Origin: an uncultured Acidimicrobiales bacterium
GTDB lineage: Bacteria; Actinomycetota; Acidimicrobiia; Acidimicrobiales; SZUA-35
Length of the DNA: 38,962 bases
Assembly (NCBI GenBank): GCA_937925335.1
Contig: CALEWY010000017.1
Location: forward strand, 1-38,962
Direction of reading: 5' to 3'
The notes beneath the pieces were generated by a model. That model searched no databases. It saw only the letters and a list, made by a program, of their open reading frames with translations, and was not told the DNA's origin. Shown here in pieces: positions 8,430-15,843 of this stretch (position 1 is its first letter; each line of letters starts with the position of its first letter). A program made the translations under genes and the position numbers.

Positions 8430-8699
8430 CCCTCCGGGGGCCGTTGCACGGAGCTTGTCCGGCGTAAGCGGTCGGCGACGTTGAGATGCGGGAGTTGTGA
8501 GCGCTAGCGAACAACTCTGTGAGTGAGCGCAGCGAACGGCGGCCACACAGGCCAAGCGGCAATACCCTCCGGGGGCCGTTTCACGGAGCTTGTCCGGCGT
8601 AAGCGGTCGACGACGTTGAGATGTGAGAGTTGCGAGCCCCGGCGAACAACTCTGCGAGAGATCGCAGCGAACGGCGGCCACACAGGCCAAGCGGTTGCT
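8430..8699. repeat. 135-bp tandem duplication carrying reverse R2 copies
   Basis: Two units, 8430-8564 and 8565-8699, follow each other directly and differ at about a dozen positions plus their last few bases. Each opens with CCCTCCGGGGGCCGTT...CACGGAGCTTGTCCGG, which is the reverse complement of the R2 repeat at 7214-7251 apart from one or two mismatches. Each also holds a stem GAGTTG / CAACTC (8492-8517 and 8626-8653) and a second one, GGCC-ACACA-GGCC. Together with 8368-8429, in which I see nothing else, this accounts for the gap between the amidase gene and the zinc-ribbon gene. Confidence 0.87.
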
Positions 8700-8723
8700 T
8701 CGCGAGACCGTAGGCTTGGGCGG

Positions 8724-8918
8724 GTGGAGCACATCGCTGACGTTTCGATCGACTGCCCTCGGTGCGCAAAGCCCGTGACCGAACGGTTCTACGGCCCGTG
8801 TGAGGACTGCCGGGAAGAACTTCGCACCACGCAGCAGAACGCCAAGAGCGACGCCGCGGCTGACGAATACGAACCGAAGATGAACGTCGTTCCGAACGCC
8901 ATCGCATCCAAGGAATAG
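8724..8918 (+). CDS. Small zinc-ribbon protein
   Basis: A 64-residue protein starting at GTG 8724. CPRC (residues 11-14) and CEDC (26-29) form a four-cysteine zinc ribbon, in the context CPRCAKPVTERFYGPCEDCREEL; the rest is charged and probably disordered. The GTG is preferred to the longer open frame that begins inside the 135-bp repeats, because that upstream part merely reads repeat DNA. It is convergent with the M81 gene and separated from it by three short tandem hairpins. Function is unknown; short zinc ribbons like this often act in nucleic-acid or protein contacts. Confidence 0.72.
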   Translation: MEHIADVSIDCPRCAKPVTERFYGPCEDCREELRTTQQNAKSDAAADEYEPKMNVVPNAIASKE

Positions 8919-8929
8919 GTGGATGCCGG

Positions 8930-8993
8930 TGGCGAGCTTCGCCGCTAGACCCGTGGCGAGCTTCGCCGATAGACCCGTGGCGAGCTTCGCCGC
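8930..8993. repeat. Three tandem 24-bp hairpins in a convergent gap
   Basis: GGCGA-GCT-TCGCC recurs at 8931-8943, 8955-8967 and 8979-8991, separated by (C/A)TAGACCCG-type spacers, giving a 24-base period. The stem is perfect in every copy and reads the same type of structure on both strands. It lies between the stop of the zinc-ribbon gene (8918) and the stop of the M81 gene (8993), the place expected for a bidirectional terminator. Confidence 0.8.
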
Positions 8994-10498
8994 TAGACCG
9001 GCGGTTCCCAGTGCTGCACTGCCTCGATCGGCCAAAGCGGTTGGGCCGCTCTCGCATGATCGAACACCGAAACATTCAGTGTCGTCAGACCAGGGCTATC
9101 GGCCGTCACGATCGATGTTGCGAGATCGCTGAACCCAGCCCTGAAATGCTGTGAGCCCTTCAGCCCGATCAGTGAACGCGTGGTGACGTCGATGCCGTGC
9201 AACGCGAAGATCACGCGGTCGAACGTTTGGCTCCGGCGAGACGTGACGATCACGTCGACACCACCTTTGCCCTTCTCGTCGCCGCCGATCACGAGGCGAG
9301 CACACTGGCCGAAGCTTGCTGGAACACCAGCGAGCATCGGGCTCTCGTAGACGAATCGCCCGTCGGTCAGCGTCTTCACGTAGGCGGTGACCTCCACCGG
9401 CTCACCGTGGAGCCCACCGTGACGGCCACCAAGTTCGGTTTCGATCATTGTGCCAACGCCAGCTTCGTGGGCCAGAGCCGCAACGGTTGGATCGAAAATG
9501 AAGCCAAAGCATGAGTCAGCAATCTGTGCATCGAGCATCGCTCGCAACAGGTGTGTGCCATCGCCCGGTGTTCCGCCTCCGGGGTTGTCCGCCGTGTCGT
9601 TGATGACCACCGGACCACCGTCAGATTCGAACGCTCGCAACGCAACTTCCATCGCGACGTCGGGCAGGAGCGACTCGCTCACGAACGTCTCGCGCGAGTC
9701 CCACAGTTCGGTCGCCAACGAATCAGCGACCGCCTTTGCCGCCGAGCGATCGCCGTTGGTCGTCACGACGAGCGAGGTTCCTGTGGCCGGCACATCGGTG
9801 TAGGGGAATCCGTGAAAGAACGCGGCGTCGATCACGTCCGGCTGTGCTTCGGCGGCGAGACACAGGTCGCGCATTCGTCCAGCCGGCTCCTCGTCGGTCG
9901 TCGACGTTGGCAGCAGGATCGGCACCTGCGTCACGTGGGTCACCGGCGAGATCTCACCAGCGGCGATCGAAGCGAGCAGTTCAATCGACTCGACGCCACG
10001 TTCGAAGCAGTCGATGTGGGGGTATTCGTGCACCCCGAGCATCACGTCGATGTGTTCAGCCATCGCTGGGGTGATGTTCCCGTGAAGGTCGAGCGGCACG
10101 ACGAGAGGCGTTTCACCGATGACCGCACGAATCGCGGCGGAAAGGTCACCTTCGAGGTCGTCGATTCCTTCGACGACACCGGCGCCGTGCATCGAGAGTG
10201 CGACGGCATCGAACGGCCCCTCGTCGGCAAGGCGCGCGAGCAGGTCATCCTTCAGCGTTCGATACGTATCGGCTTCGATGATCCCCGATGGGCCGGCCAT
10301 CGCCCAAAGGGTGGGAACGATCTCGTGACCATCACGATCACATCCGTCGATGAACCCTCCGACGAAGGTTCGCATGCCTCGTTGGGCGAGCATCTCCTCA
10401 CCTCGAAGCTGGCTGAAGGCATCGAGGCTGGTCGTGCCCATCGACTCCGTGGCGTAGGTGTTGGTCTCGTGCTCAATGCCACCGATCGCGATTCGCAT
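8993..10498 (-). CDS. M81 family metallopeptidase (MlrC-like)
   Basis: A 501-residue protein of the MlrC/microcystinase-C family. The N terminus MRIAIGGIEHETNTY gives the first His/Glu metal pair; PLDLHGNITP and HEYPHIDCFERG supply further conserved metal-site residues; a glycine-rich NPGGGTPGDGTHLL segment marks the C-terminal domain. Characterised relatives hydrolyse small linear peptides such as linearised microcystin, but most family members in soil and marine bacteria have unknown peptide or amide substrates, so no specific substrate is claimed. There is no signal peptide, so it should be cytoplasmic. The ATG lies three bases after the NudC stop, so the two genes are probably co-transcribed. 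Confidence 0.9.
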   Translation of the reverse strand: MRIAIGGIEHETNTYATESMGTTSLDAFSQLRGEEMLAQRGMRTFVGGFIDGCDRDGHEIVPTLWAMAGPSGIIEADTYRTLKDDLLARLADEGPFDAVALSMHGAGVVEGIDDLEGDLSAAIRAVIGETPLVVPLDLHGNITPAMAEHIDVMLGVHEYPHIDCFERGVESIELLASIAAGEISPVTHVTQVPILLPTSTTDEEPAGRMRDLCLAAEAQPDVIDAAFFHGFPYTDVPATGTSLVVTTNGDRSAAKAVADSLATELWDSRETFVSESLLPDVAMEVALRAFESDGGPVVINDTADNPGGGTPGDGTHLLRAMLDAQIADSCFGFIFDPTVAALAHEAGVGTMIETELGGRHGGLHGEPVEVTAYVKTLTDGRFVYESPMLAGVPASFGQCARLVIGGDEKGKGGVDVIVTSRRSQTFDRVIFALHGIDVTTRSLIGLKGSQHFRAGFSDLATSIVTADSPGLTTLNVSVFDHARAAQPLWPIEAVQHWEPPV

Positions 10499-10501
10499 CG
10501 A

Positions 10502-11335
10502 TCACGCCCCTGTCGTGTCCGCGAGCGCCGCCCGACGAAGCCAATCCTCGATCAGCCACCCGGCGATCGACATGCCACCACGAGGCACGGGAGGAAGGGC
10601 GTCATGGGGATACCAGCCGGCCTCGACGATCTCTTCCTCTTGGATCACGATCTCACCGCTGACGTAACGAGCGGTGAAGCCGATCATCATCGAGTGAGGG
10701 AATGGCCACGGTTGCGAGCCGAAGTAGGTGACCTGGTCAACCTCGATGCCGGTCTCTTCGCGAACCTCGCGAACCACACACTCTTCGAGACTCTCGCCCG
10801 GCTCGACGAACCCGGCCAACGCACTGAAGAACCTGCCGGGGAACTGACGACCCCACGCAAGCAGAACTTCGGGTCCGTCCTCGCCGTCGCGCTCGACGAG
10901 CATGATCACTGCGGGGCTCAGTCGTGGGAACGACATCAGTCGACACTTGGGGCAGGTCTTTGCCCGGTCGGTGGCGTGGTTTTCGGTCGTCTCACCGCAG
11001 CGCCCGCAGAACTGATGGTCTCGATCCCAGGCGAGCACCTGCGCTCCCCTGCCAGCCATCACCCACTCACCGTCGGGGATGGCACCAAAGGCTTCGCGAA
11101 GCGACACCATCGTTGCCTCGTCCGGCAGATCACGACCGTCGAGGGAGGCGGCCCAGACCGGGCGTCCGTCATCGAGGCCGAGCAGGTGCGGGTTGGACGC
11201 CGCCACTGGCGACTCCAACCCGACCGGCACGGCTCCGTCGATCAAAAGCAGGTTCTGTCGACGGTCAAACACGAACCACTGCCCCTCGATGGCAGGAGCC
11301 TCGGGATCGGGCAAGGTCACGCACGGTACGAACAT
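10502..11335 (-). CDS. nudC: NAD(+) diphosphatase / NAD-capped RNA hydrolase (NudC type)
   Basis: A 277-residue Nudix protein. The zinc ribbon FCGRCG...CPKC is followed by the Nudix box GFVEPGESLEECVVREVREETGI and, just after it, the NudC hallmark SQPWPFPHSMM. Known NudC proteins cleave NADH/NAD to NMNH/NMN plus AMP and remove NAD caps from RNA. The ATG at 11335 (MFVPCVTL) is preferred over an in-frame TTG at 11380. An N-terminal beta domain of about 115 residues precedes the ribbon, as usual. It lies upstream of the M81 gene with a three-base gap. Confidence 0.94.
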   Translation of the reverse strand: MFVPCVTLPDPEAPAIEGQWFVFDRRQNLLLIDGAVPVGLESPVAASNPHLLGLDDGRPVWAASLDGRDLPDEATMVSLREAFGAIPDGEWVMAGRGAQVLAWDRDHQFCGRCGETTENHATDRAKTCPKCRLMSFPRLSPAVIMLVERDGEDGPEVLLAWGRQFPGRFFSALAGFVEPGESLEECVVREVREETGIEVDQVTYFGSQPWPFPHSMMIGFTARYVSGEIVIQEEEIVEAGWYPHDALPPVPRGGMSIAGWLIEDWLRRAALADTTGA

Positions 11336-11419
11336 CGTCCGGACCGTACTCCGCGGCGGCTCCAGACAAGAAGCGCTCAAGAGAGACCCAAGCCCGATGC
11401 CCTGATTGACCTCTATCGA

Positions 11420-14260
11420 TCAGCCGGTCACCCGGAGGGCCGCAGCTGGGCTGATCTTGCCGGCTCGCATCGCAGGCAAGAACGCAGCGCCGAGCGAGGC
11501 CAGGAGCGAAACGACACCGAGGCCGACCAGGAACGGAACCGGGATGGCGAAGGTGAGCCCTTCTTCAAACGCTGTCGATTGGGTCAGCGTCTGCCACGAG
11601 CTCAACAGCCCGAGCCCAATGCCAAGAGCAACACCCTGGAACCCGACGAACGCTGCCTCGACGAGGAACGAACCACGGACGGCGCTGGCCGGCAGGCCGA
11701 CCGCACGCATCATGCCGATCTGACGACGACGCTCACGTACCGCTCGGATCAGCACAACACCGAGGCCGGCGATACCGATCAGCAGCCCAAGGCCGAGATA
11801 TCCCTGCAGCATCTTCAAGAAGCCATCCTGTTGGGACGTCTCGTCGTTTGCGATGGCGAGGACCGTTTGGGTCTCCGCACCTCGCTCGACGCCATCGGCA
11901 TTGATGGCTGCGGCGAGTTGATCGGTCGACGTGCCTTCGCTCGGCGTGAGGAAGTAGCGCTCGGCGGGTGTGATCACGTCGTGCAGCTCCGTCGAGAGGC
12001 TTGCCGTGAGGTACATCCCGGAACCGACGAGCCAGCCGTTTGCCGTCTTGCCGACGATCTCGACGTTGCGGTCAGAGCCATCGGCGTTGCGGATGACGAG
12101 GGTGTCGCCGACCGCTTCGTCATACCAATCGGGCACGACCACGAACTCGCCGGTGGCATCGGCGCCAACCGCTGCGTCCCATGCCGAGGCATCGTCAGCG
12201 AACACGTCGGATCGCTCCGACATCGGCGGCGGCGAGACCGCTGTGAAACCGGCATCGACGAAGTCACCCCGGTAGAACTCTCCTTCGAGTTCACCGTCAT
12301 CGTTCGGGCGAACGATCTCGACACCACGACGCATCACGGCGCTGGCCGACGCAACGTCTGACCGGCTCATGAGTTCCTCGAGCGTGAAGGGCGACGTCTC
12401 GTTCGTGTCGAGCACGACCGACCATTCGCCGGTGGCCTGCTCGGCCAACTCCGGAGTCGATGCCGAGAACACGGCATTCATCACACCCATGAACGTCACC
12501 GTGAAGATCACGAGTGAGTACATGGCGACGAGGAGCGCCGAGCGAACCGGGCGGGCGAGCGGATGGGCCATACCGACACGAGTTGCGACGCTGCCACCGC
12601 CGATGGCTCGAGCGATCCGAAGCCAACCCGCTTCGAGTGCCGATGCAATCGTGACAGCGAGGCCGACGAGCAGCACACCTTGCAGCAAGAACATCGAGAT
12701 GTCCGGGTCGTTCATCTTCTCGGACATCACACCGAACACCGCAGCGGCCCATGCGAGCGCCGCACCACAACCGATGACCAGGGCCACTCGTTGCGGCATC
12801 AGTCGACCGAGGAGTGCGACCGAGGAGACGAGCGCGATCACCGGGGCGATCATGATCACGGCCTGCGTGTCGTTGAACGCGAACCACAGGGCTGCTCCGA
12901 GTGCGATGCCGGCGACACCACCGACGAGGCCCTTCCACGTCTGTTCCCGGTTCTTCACCGCTGGCAGGTCACGCAGGGCTCGCACGATGTTGAGACGCGT
13001 GGTGCGAAGACTCGTGAGCACAACGGTGAGTTGGCTGATGGCCAAGCCGATGATCGCACCCGATGCGAGGCTCGCCGGTTCGACGAAGAGGGAGATGGAG
13101 AAGCCGTCATCGGCGAGCACTCGCGATGCGTAGGCGGTCACTCCCGCACCAACCGCGATGCCGAGCAGGGCACCGACGATCGCGGCGGCGATTCCGTAAA
13201 CCACACCTTCGATGGCGAATGATCGCAAGATCGCGCCACGGCGCATTCCGACCGCTCGCATTGTGCCGAGCTCGACGGTGCGCTCACCGGCGAGCATCAC
13301 GAAGAGGTTGATGACGAGAAGGATTCCTGCGGCGACGCTGAAGCCACCGATGGTGCCGAACAGCTCCGTGGTTTCCGCCGACTCTTGCTCCGCATCCTCG
13401 AGAAGGTTCTGCTTGATCGGCTCGATGCTGCCCGTGTCACCGACCACACCTTCGACCGCCGGGGTCAATTCATCGATGACGCTGTCGGACAACTCGGCGC
13501 CTTCGAACACGTCACCGGTGTTCGACACCATGACGAGCGACGTGATCGCGTTGACCGCACCGAGATCGGGGTTGGCCAGAAGGCGATCGGTCACCGTTCC
13601 TGGAGCCACGATGGCCTGGCCGATGCCTGCCATGCCGGTCCGTTCGATGATCGCGGCGATGGTGAACGTCTGGCGTTGGTTGCCAGCAAACACATCAAGC
13701 TGATCGCCGACGACAACACCGAGGTCATCCGCCGTCGCATCGTTCAACACGATCTGTTCGTTGGTCAGCGTTTCGGGGATCCCGGCGAGCCCGGTCGCCT
13801 CGAGGTCGCCACCGAAGGTGCGAGCCTGCGACGGATCGAGTTCGAGCAATCGAACGCTCGGTTCGGCCACTCGTTCCTCGCCAGCGGCAGGGACCGTGCC
13901 GAGTGCAACCCGGACGAAGGCGCCGGACATGACGCCGTCGATGTTCTCCGATTCGAGCGCCTGGACCGCAGCGACGATTGGGTCACGGTCGGCCGGTTCG
14001 TTGACGAACACGATCTCGTCGACCGGCCCCCAACGCTCTTCGGCCAGGCCACGGATTGACCCCCCGAAGCTGTCACCGACAACGAACGATGCGGTGATGA
14101 GGGCGGTGGCGAGCATCGAGCCGCCGATGACGAGAGCGGCTTCGCCTCGACGGCGACTCACGTTACGAAGGCCAAGACGGCGGATCGTCGGTCGGCGAGC
14201 GATGTCGAACAGCACCGGCGGGATGAGGACCGCCAGGATGATGATGGAGATGACCGTCAT
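11420..14260 (-). CDS. FtsX-like ABC permease (MacB-type exporter)
   Basis: A 946-residue permease with two FtsX-type membrane blocks (about 300-430 and 840-946), further central membrane segments (about 440-620) and two large extracytoplasmic domains (about 65-290 and 620-830). The first 20 residues form a membrane helix, followed by RRPTIRRLGLRNVSRRRGE, the usual cytoplasmic entry motif. The final FtsX block ends LLASLGAAFLPAMRAGKISPAAALRV, as in MacB/LolC-type proteins. Such permeases act mechanically on lipids, lipoproteins or peptides rather than importing solutes. Its ATG overlaps the stop of the ATPase gene (ATGA), so the two form one transporter. Position directly downstream of a cell-envelope two-component system suggests stress-responsive export or antimicrobial resistance. 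Confidence 0.93.
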   Translation of the reverse strand: MTVISIIILAVLIPPVLFDIARRPTIRRLGLRNVSRRRGEAALVIGGSMLATALITASFVVGDSFGGSIRGLAEERWGPVDEIVFVNEPADRDPIVAAVQALESENIDGVMSGAFVRVALGTVPAAGEERVAEPSVRLLELDPSQARTFGGDLEATGLAGIPETLTNEQIVLNDATADDLGVVVGDQLDVFAGNQRQTFTIAAIIERTGMAGIGQAIVAPGTVTDRLLANPDLGAVNAITSLVMVSNTGDVFEGAELSDSVIDELTPAVEGVVGDTGSIEPIKQNLLEDAEQESAETTELFGTIGGFSVAAGILLVINLFVMLAGERTVELGTMRAVGMRRGAILRSFAIEGVVYGIAAAIVGALLGIAVGAGVTAYASRVLADDGFSISLFVEPASLASGAIIGLAISQLTVVLTSLRTTRLNIVRALRDLPAVKNREQTWKGLVGGVAGIALGAALWFAFNDTQAVIMIAPVIALVSSVALLGRLMPQRVALVIGCGAALAWAAAVFGVMSEKMNDPDISMFLLQGVLLVGLAVTIASALEAGWLRIARAIGGGSVATRVGMAHPLARPVRSALLVAMYSLVIFTVTFMGVMNAVFSASTPELAEQATGEWSVVLDTNETSPFTLEELMSRSDVASASAVMRRGVEIVRPNDDGELEGEFYRGDFVDAGFTAVSPPPMSERSDVFADDASAWDAAVGADATGEFVVVPDWYDEAVGDTLVIRNADGSDRNVEIVGKTANGWLVGSGMYLTASLSTELHDVITPAERYFLTPSEGTSTDQLAAAINADGVERGAETQTVLAIANDETSQQDGFLKMLQGYLGLGLLIGIAGLGVVLIRAVRERRRQIGMMRAVGLPASAVRGSFLVEAAFVGFQGVALGIGLGLLSSWQTLTQSTAFEEGLTFAIPVPFLVGLGVVSLLASLGAAFLPAMRAGKISPAAALRVTG

Positions 14261-15048
14261 CGGATCATCCCTGCTTCCGGTGCGCCGCCCTGACGGACGT
14301 CGGATGCGATCAAACCGTCACGCACTTCGATGAGGCGATCGGCGCTGGCGCCAATGCTTGCATCGTGGGTGACGACAACCATCGTTTGGCCGGCTCGGTT
14401 CACCTCGTGGAAGAGCTCGAGCACCGAGTTGGCGGTTGCGGAATCGAGGTTGCCCGTCGGCTCATCAGCCCAGACCACAGCGGGGTCGGTTACGAGCGAG
14501 CGGGCAACGGCGACGCGCTGCTGTTCACCACCCGACATTTCGTTGGGACGATGCGAGGCTCGATCGCCGAGGCCGACACGGGCGAGCAGATCCATCGCCT
14601 TGGCGCGGGATTCCTTTGGCTTCGCTCCGCCGGCCAGCATCGGGAGCTCGACGTTCTCAACCGCGGAGAGAACCGGGATGAGGTTGAAGCTCTGAAACAC
14701 GAACCCCATCCGCTTGGCACGGTGAGTGGTGCGAGCTCGATCCGACATGGCGTGAATGTCGTGGCCGTCGATGGCGACCGTTCCACCGTCGATGTCGTCG
14801 ATTCCAGACAGACAGTTGAGGAGGGTCGACTTGCCGTTGCCGGACGGGCCCATCACAACGACGAACTCGCCGCTTGCGATGTCAAGGTCAACACCCCGGA
14901 GCGCTCGGACGACAACGTCGCCAGTCTGGTAGGTCTTCTCGACACCTCGTGCAGAAATCAACGAGGCATTCAGTGCCTCGGGGCCGTCTTGCGACAGTCG
15001 GGAGATCGACACGGGGAGGTCCGTTTCTTCGTAGGCGATGCTGGTCAT
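14257..15048 (-). CDS. ABC exporter ATPase (MacB/LolD type)
   Basis: A 263-residue ATPase with Walker A GPSGNGKST, signature MSGGEQQRVAVARSL, Walker B VVWADEP followed by TGNLDS, and switch histidine VVTHD, the set typical of LolD/MacB partners of FtsX permeases. Two in-frame ATGs exist, at 15084 and 15048. The later one is preferred because it leaves 45 bases between the heptamer operator (15094-15133) and the start, comparable to the 56 bases seen at the other operator; the earlier one leaves only nine. Its stop overlaps the permease start. The response regulator gene ends about 100 bases upstream on the same strand, with the operator in between. Confidence 0.93.
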   Translation of the reverse strand: MTSIAYEETDLPVSISRLSQDGPEALNASLISARGVEKTYQTGDVVVRALRGVDLDIASGEFVVVMGPSGNGKSTLLNCLSGIDDIDGGTVAIDGHDIHAMSDRARTTHRAKRMGFVFQSFNLIPVLSAVENVELPMLAGGAKPKESRAKAMDLLARVGLGDRASHRPNEMSGGEQQRVAVARSLVTDPAVVWADEPTGNLDSATANSVLELFHEVNRAGQTMVVVTHDASIGASADRLIEVRDGLIASDVRQGGAPEAGMIR

Positions 15049-15093
15049 GATTGCATCGTCGTCGACGCTCACAAGACCACCCATGGGGCGACA

Positions 15094-15133
15094 CCCTGGT
15101 CCACCCCTGAGCCGACCCTGAGTGAACTCAGGG
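15094..15133. promoter_or_regulatory. Four-heptamer operator upstream of the ABC exporter
   Basis: On the plus strand CCCTGGT (15094), CCCTGAG (15105), CCCTGAG (15116) and CTCAGGG (15127) are each separated by four bases, an exact 11-base period. The last pair forms a near-perfect 18-base palindrome. The same spacing recurs at 17454-17493. Helical-turn spacing and position before a NarL-type regulator's likely targets support a cooperative binding site; the identity of the binding protein is inferred. Confidence 0.75.
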
Positions 15134-15166
15134 ACACCCCGGTCGGGCTGGCAGCGTGCTCGCCGG

Positions 15167-15192
15167 CTAGCAGAGTGCTCGCCGGGTGCTAG
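15167..15192 (-). terminator. Possible weak terminator after the response regulator
   Basis: CTAGCA (15167-15172) and TGCTAG (15187-15192) form a 6-bp stem overlapping the response-regulator stop codon; GTGCTCGCCGG also occurs twice here as a direct repeat. No T-run. This could attenuate read-through into the ABC genes. Confidence 0.3.
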
Positions 15193-15830
15193 ACGATGCG
15201 GCGGCGGGCAGCCCAGCTGGTGAGCTCGTGGCGGCTCGACAACTGCAGCTTGCGCAACACGTTGGACGCGTGCGTCTCGACGGTCTTGATCGAGATCGTG
15301 AGGCGACGAGCGATCTCTTTGTAGGCATAGCCGCGAGCCAAGAGACGCATCACTTCCTGCTCACGTGGCGAGAGTTGATCGAGCTCGGGATCGGCTGGTT
15401 CGGCGATGTCGGAGGAGAACGCGTCAAGCACGAATCCTGCGAGCCGCGGTGAGAACACCGCATCACCCTCGGCGACCCGAACGACGGCGTTCACGAGCTC
15501 TTGGCCCTTGATCGCCTTGGTCACGTAGCCACGAGCGCCAGCACGGATCACGCTGATCACATCGTCAGGCGCATCGGACACCGACAGCGCCAAAAACTTG
15601 GTTTCGATCCCACGAGCGGTGATCGCGGTGATCACGTCAGCGCCGGTTCCCGACGGCAGATGAACATCGAGCAGAACAACCTCGGGTGTGCGGTCGACGA
15701 TCACGTCAACCGCTTCGGCGACATCGCCCGCCTCACCAACGACATAGACGCCGTCGCCGAGCTCAGCACGCACACCCGCTCGAACGAGGTCGTGATCGTC
15801 GACGAGGACGACGGTTGGTTGATACGCCAT
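15189..15830 (-). CDS. NarL/LuxR-family response regulator (LiaR-like)
   Basis: A 213-residue regulator. The receiver domain shows VLVDDHD (acidic pocket), phospho-acceptor Asp55 in VVLLDVHLPSG, and the GYVTKAI lysine; the C-terminal LuxR-type helix-turn-helix reads LSPREQEVMRLLARGYAYKEIARRL...KTVETHASNVLRKL. The ATG at 15830 is preferred over a longer in-frame start, because the extension would run well into the histidine-kinase gene and is out of keeping with family length. It begins 13 bases after the kinase stop, so kinase and regulator are co-transcribed. It probably binds the heptamer operators in front of the ABC pair and the PspC-LiaF gene; that link rests on position and on the two sites being alike. 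Confidence 0.94.
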   Translation of the reverse strand: MAYQPTVVLVDDHDLVRAGVRAELGDGVYVVGEAGDVAEAVDVIVDRTPEVVLLDVHLPSGTGADVITAITARGIETKFLALSVSDAPDDVISVIRAGARGYVTKAIKGQELVNAVVRVAEGDAVFSPRLAGFVLDAFSSDIAEPADPELDQLSPREQEVMRLLARGYAYKEIARRLTISIKTVETHASNVLRKLQLSSRHELTSWAARRRIV

Positions 15831-15843
15831 GGTTCGTTCGCTT

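Noticed and set aside
8523..8723. Longer N terminus for the zinc-ribbon gene
   Set aside because: It consists of translated 135-bp repeat DNA; the conserved protein begins at GTG 8724.
8364..9035. Leftward 223-residue open frame upstream of the amidase
   Set aside because: Most of it reads the 135-bp and 24-bp repeats and the antisense of the zinc-ribbon gene; its product is a repeat of low-complexity segments.
9551..12361. 936-residue rightward open frame
   Set aside because: It lies antisense to the M81, nudC and permease genes, all of which have strong family motifs; a long antisense frame is expected in high-GC coding DNA.
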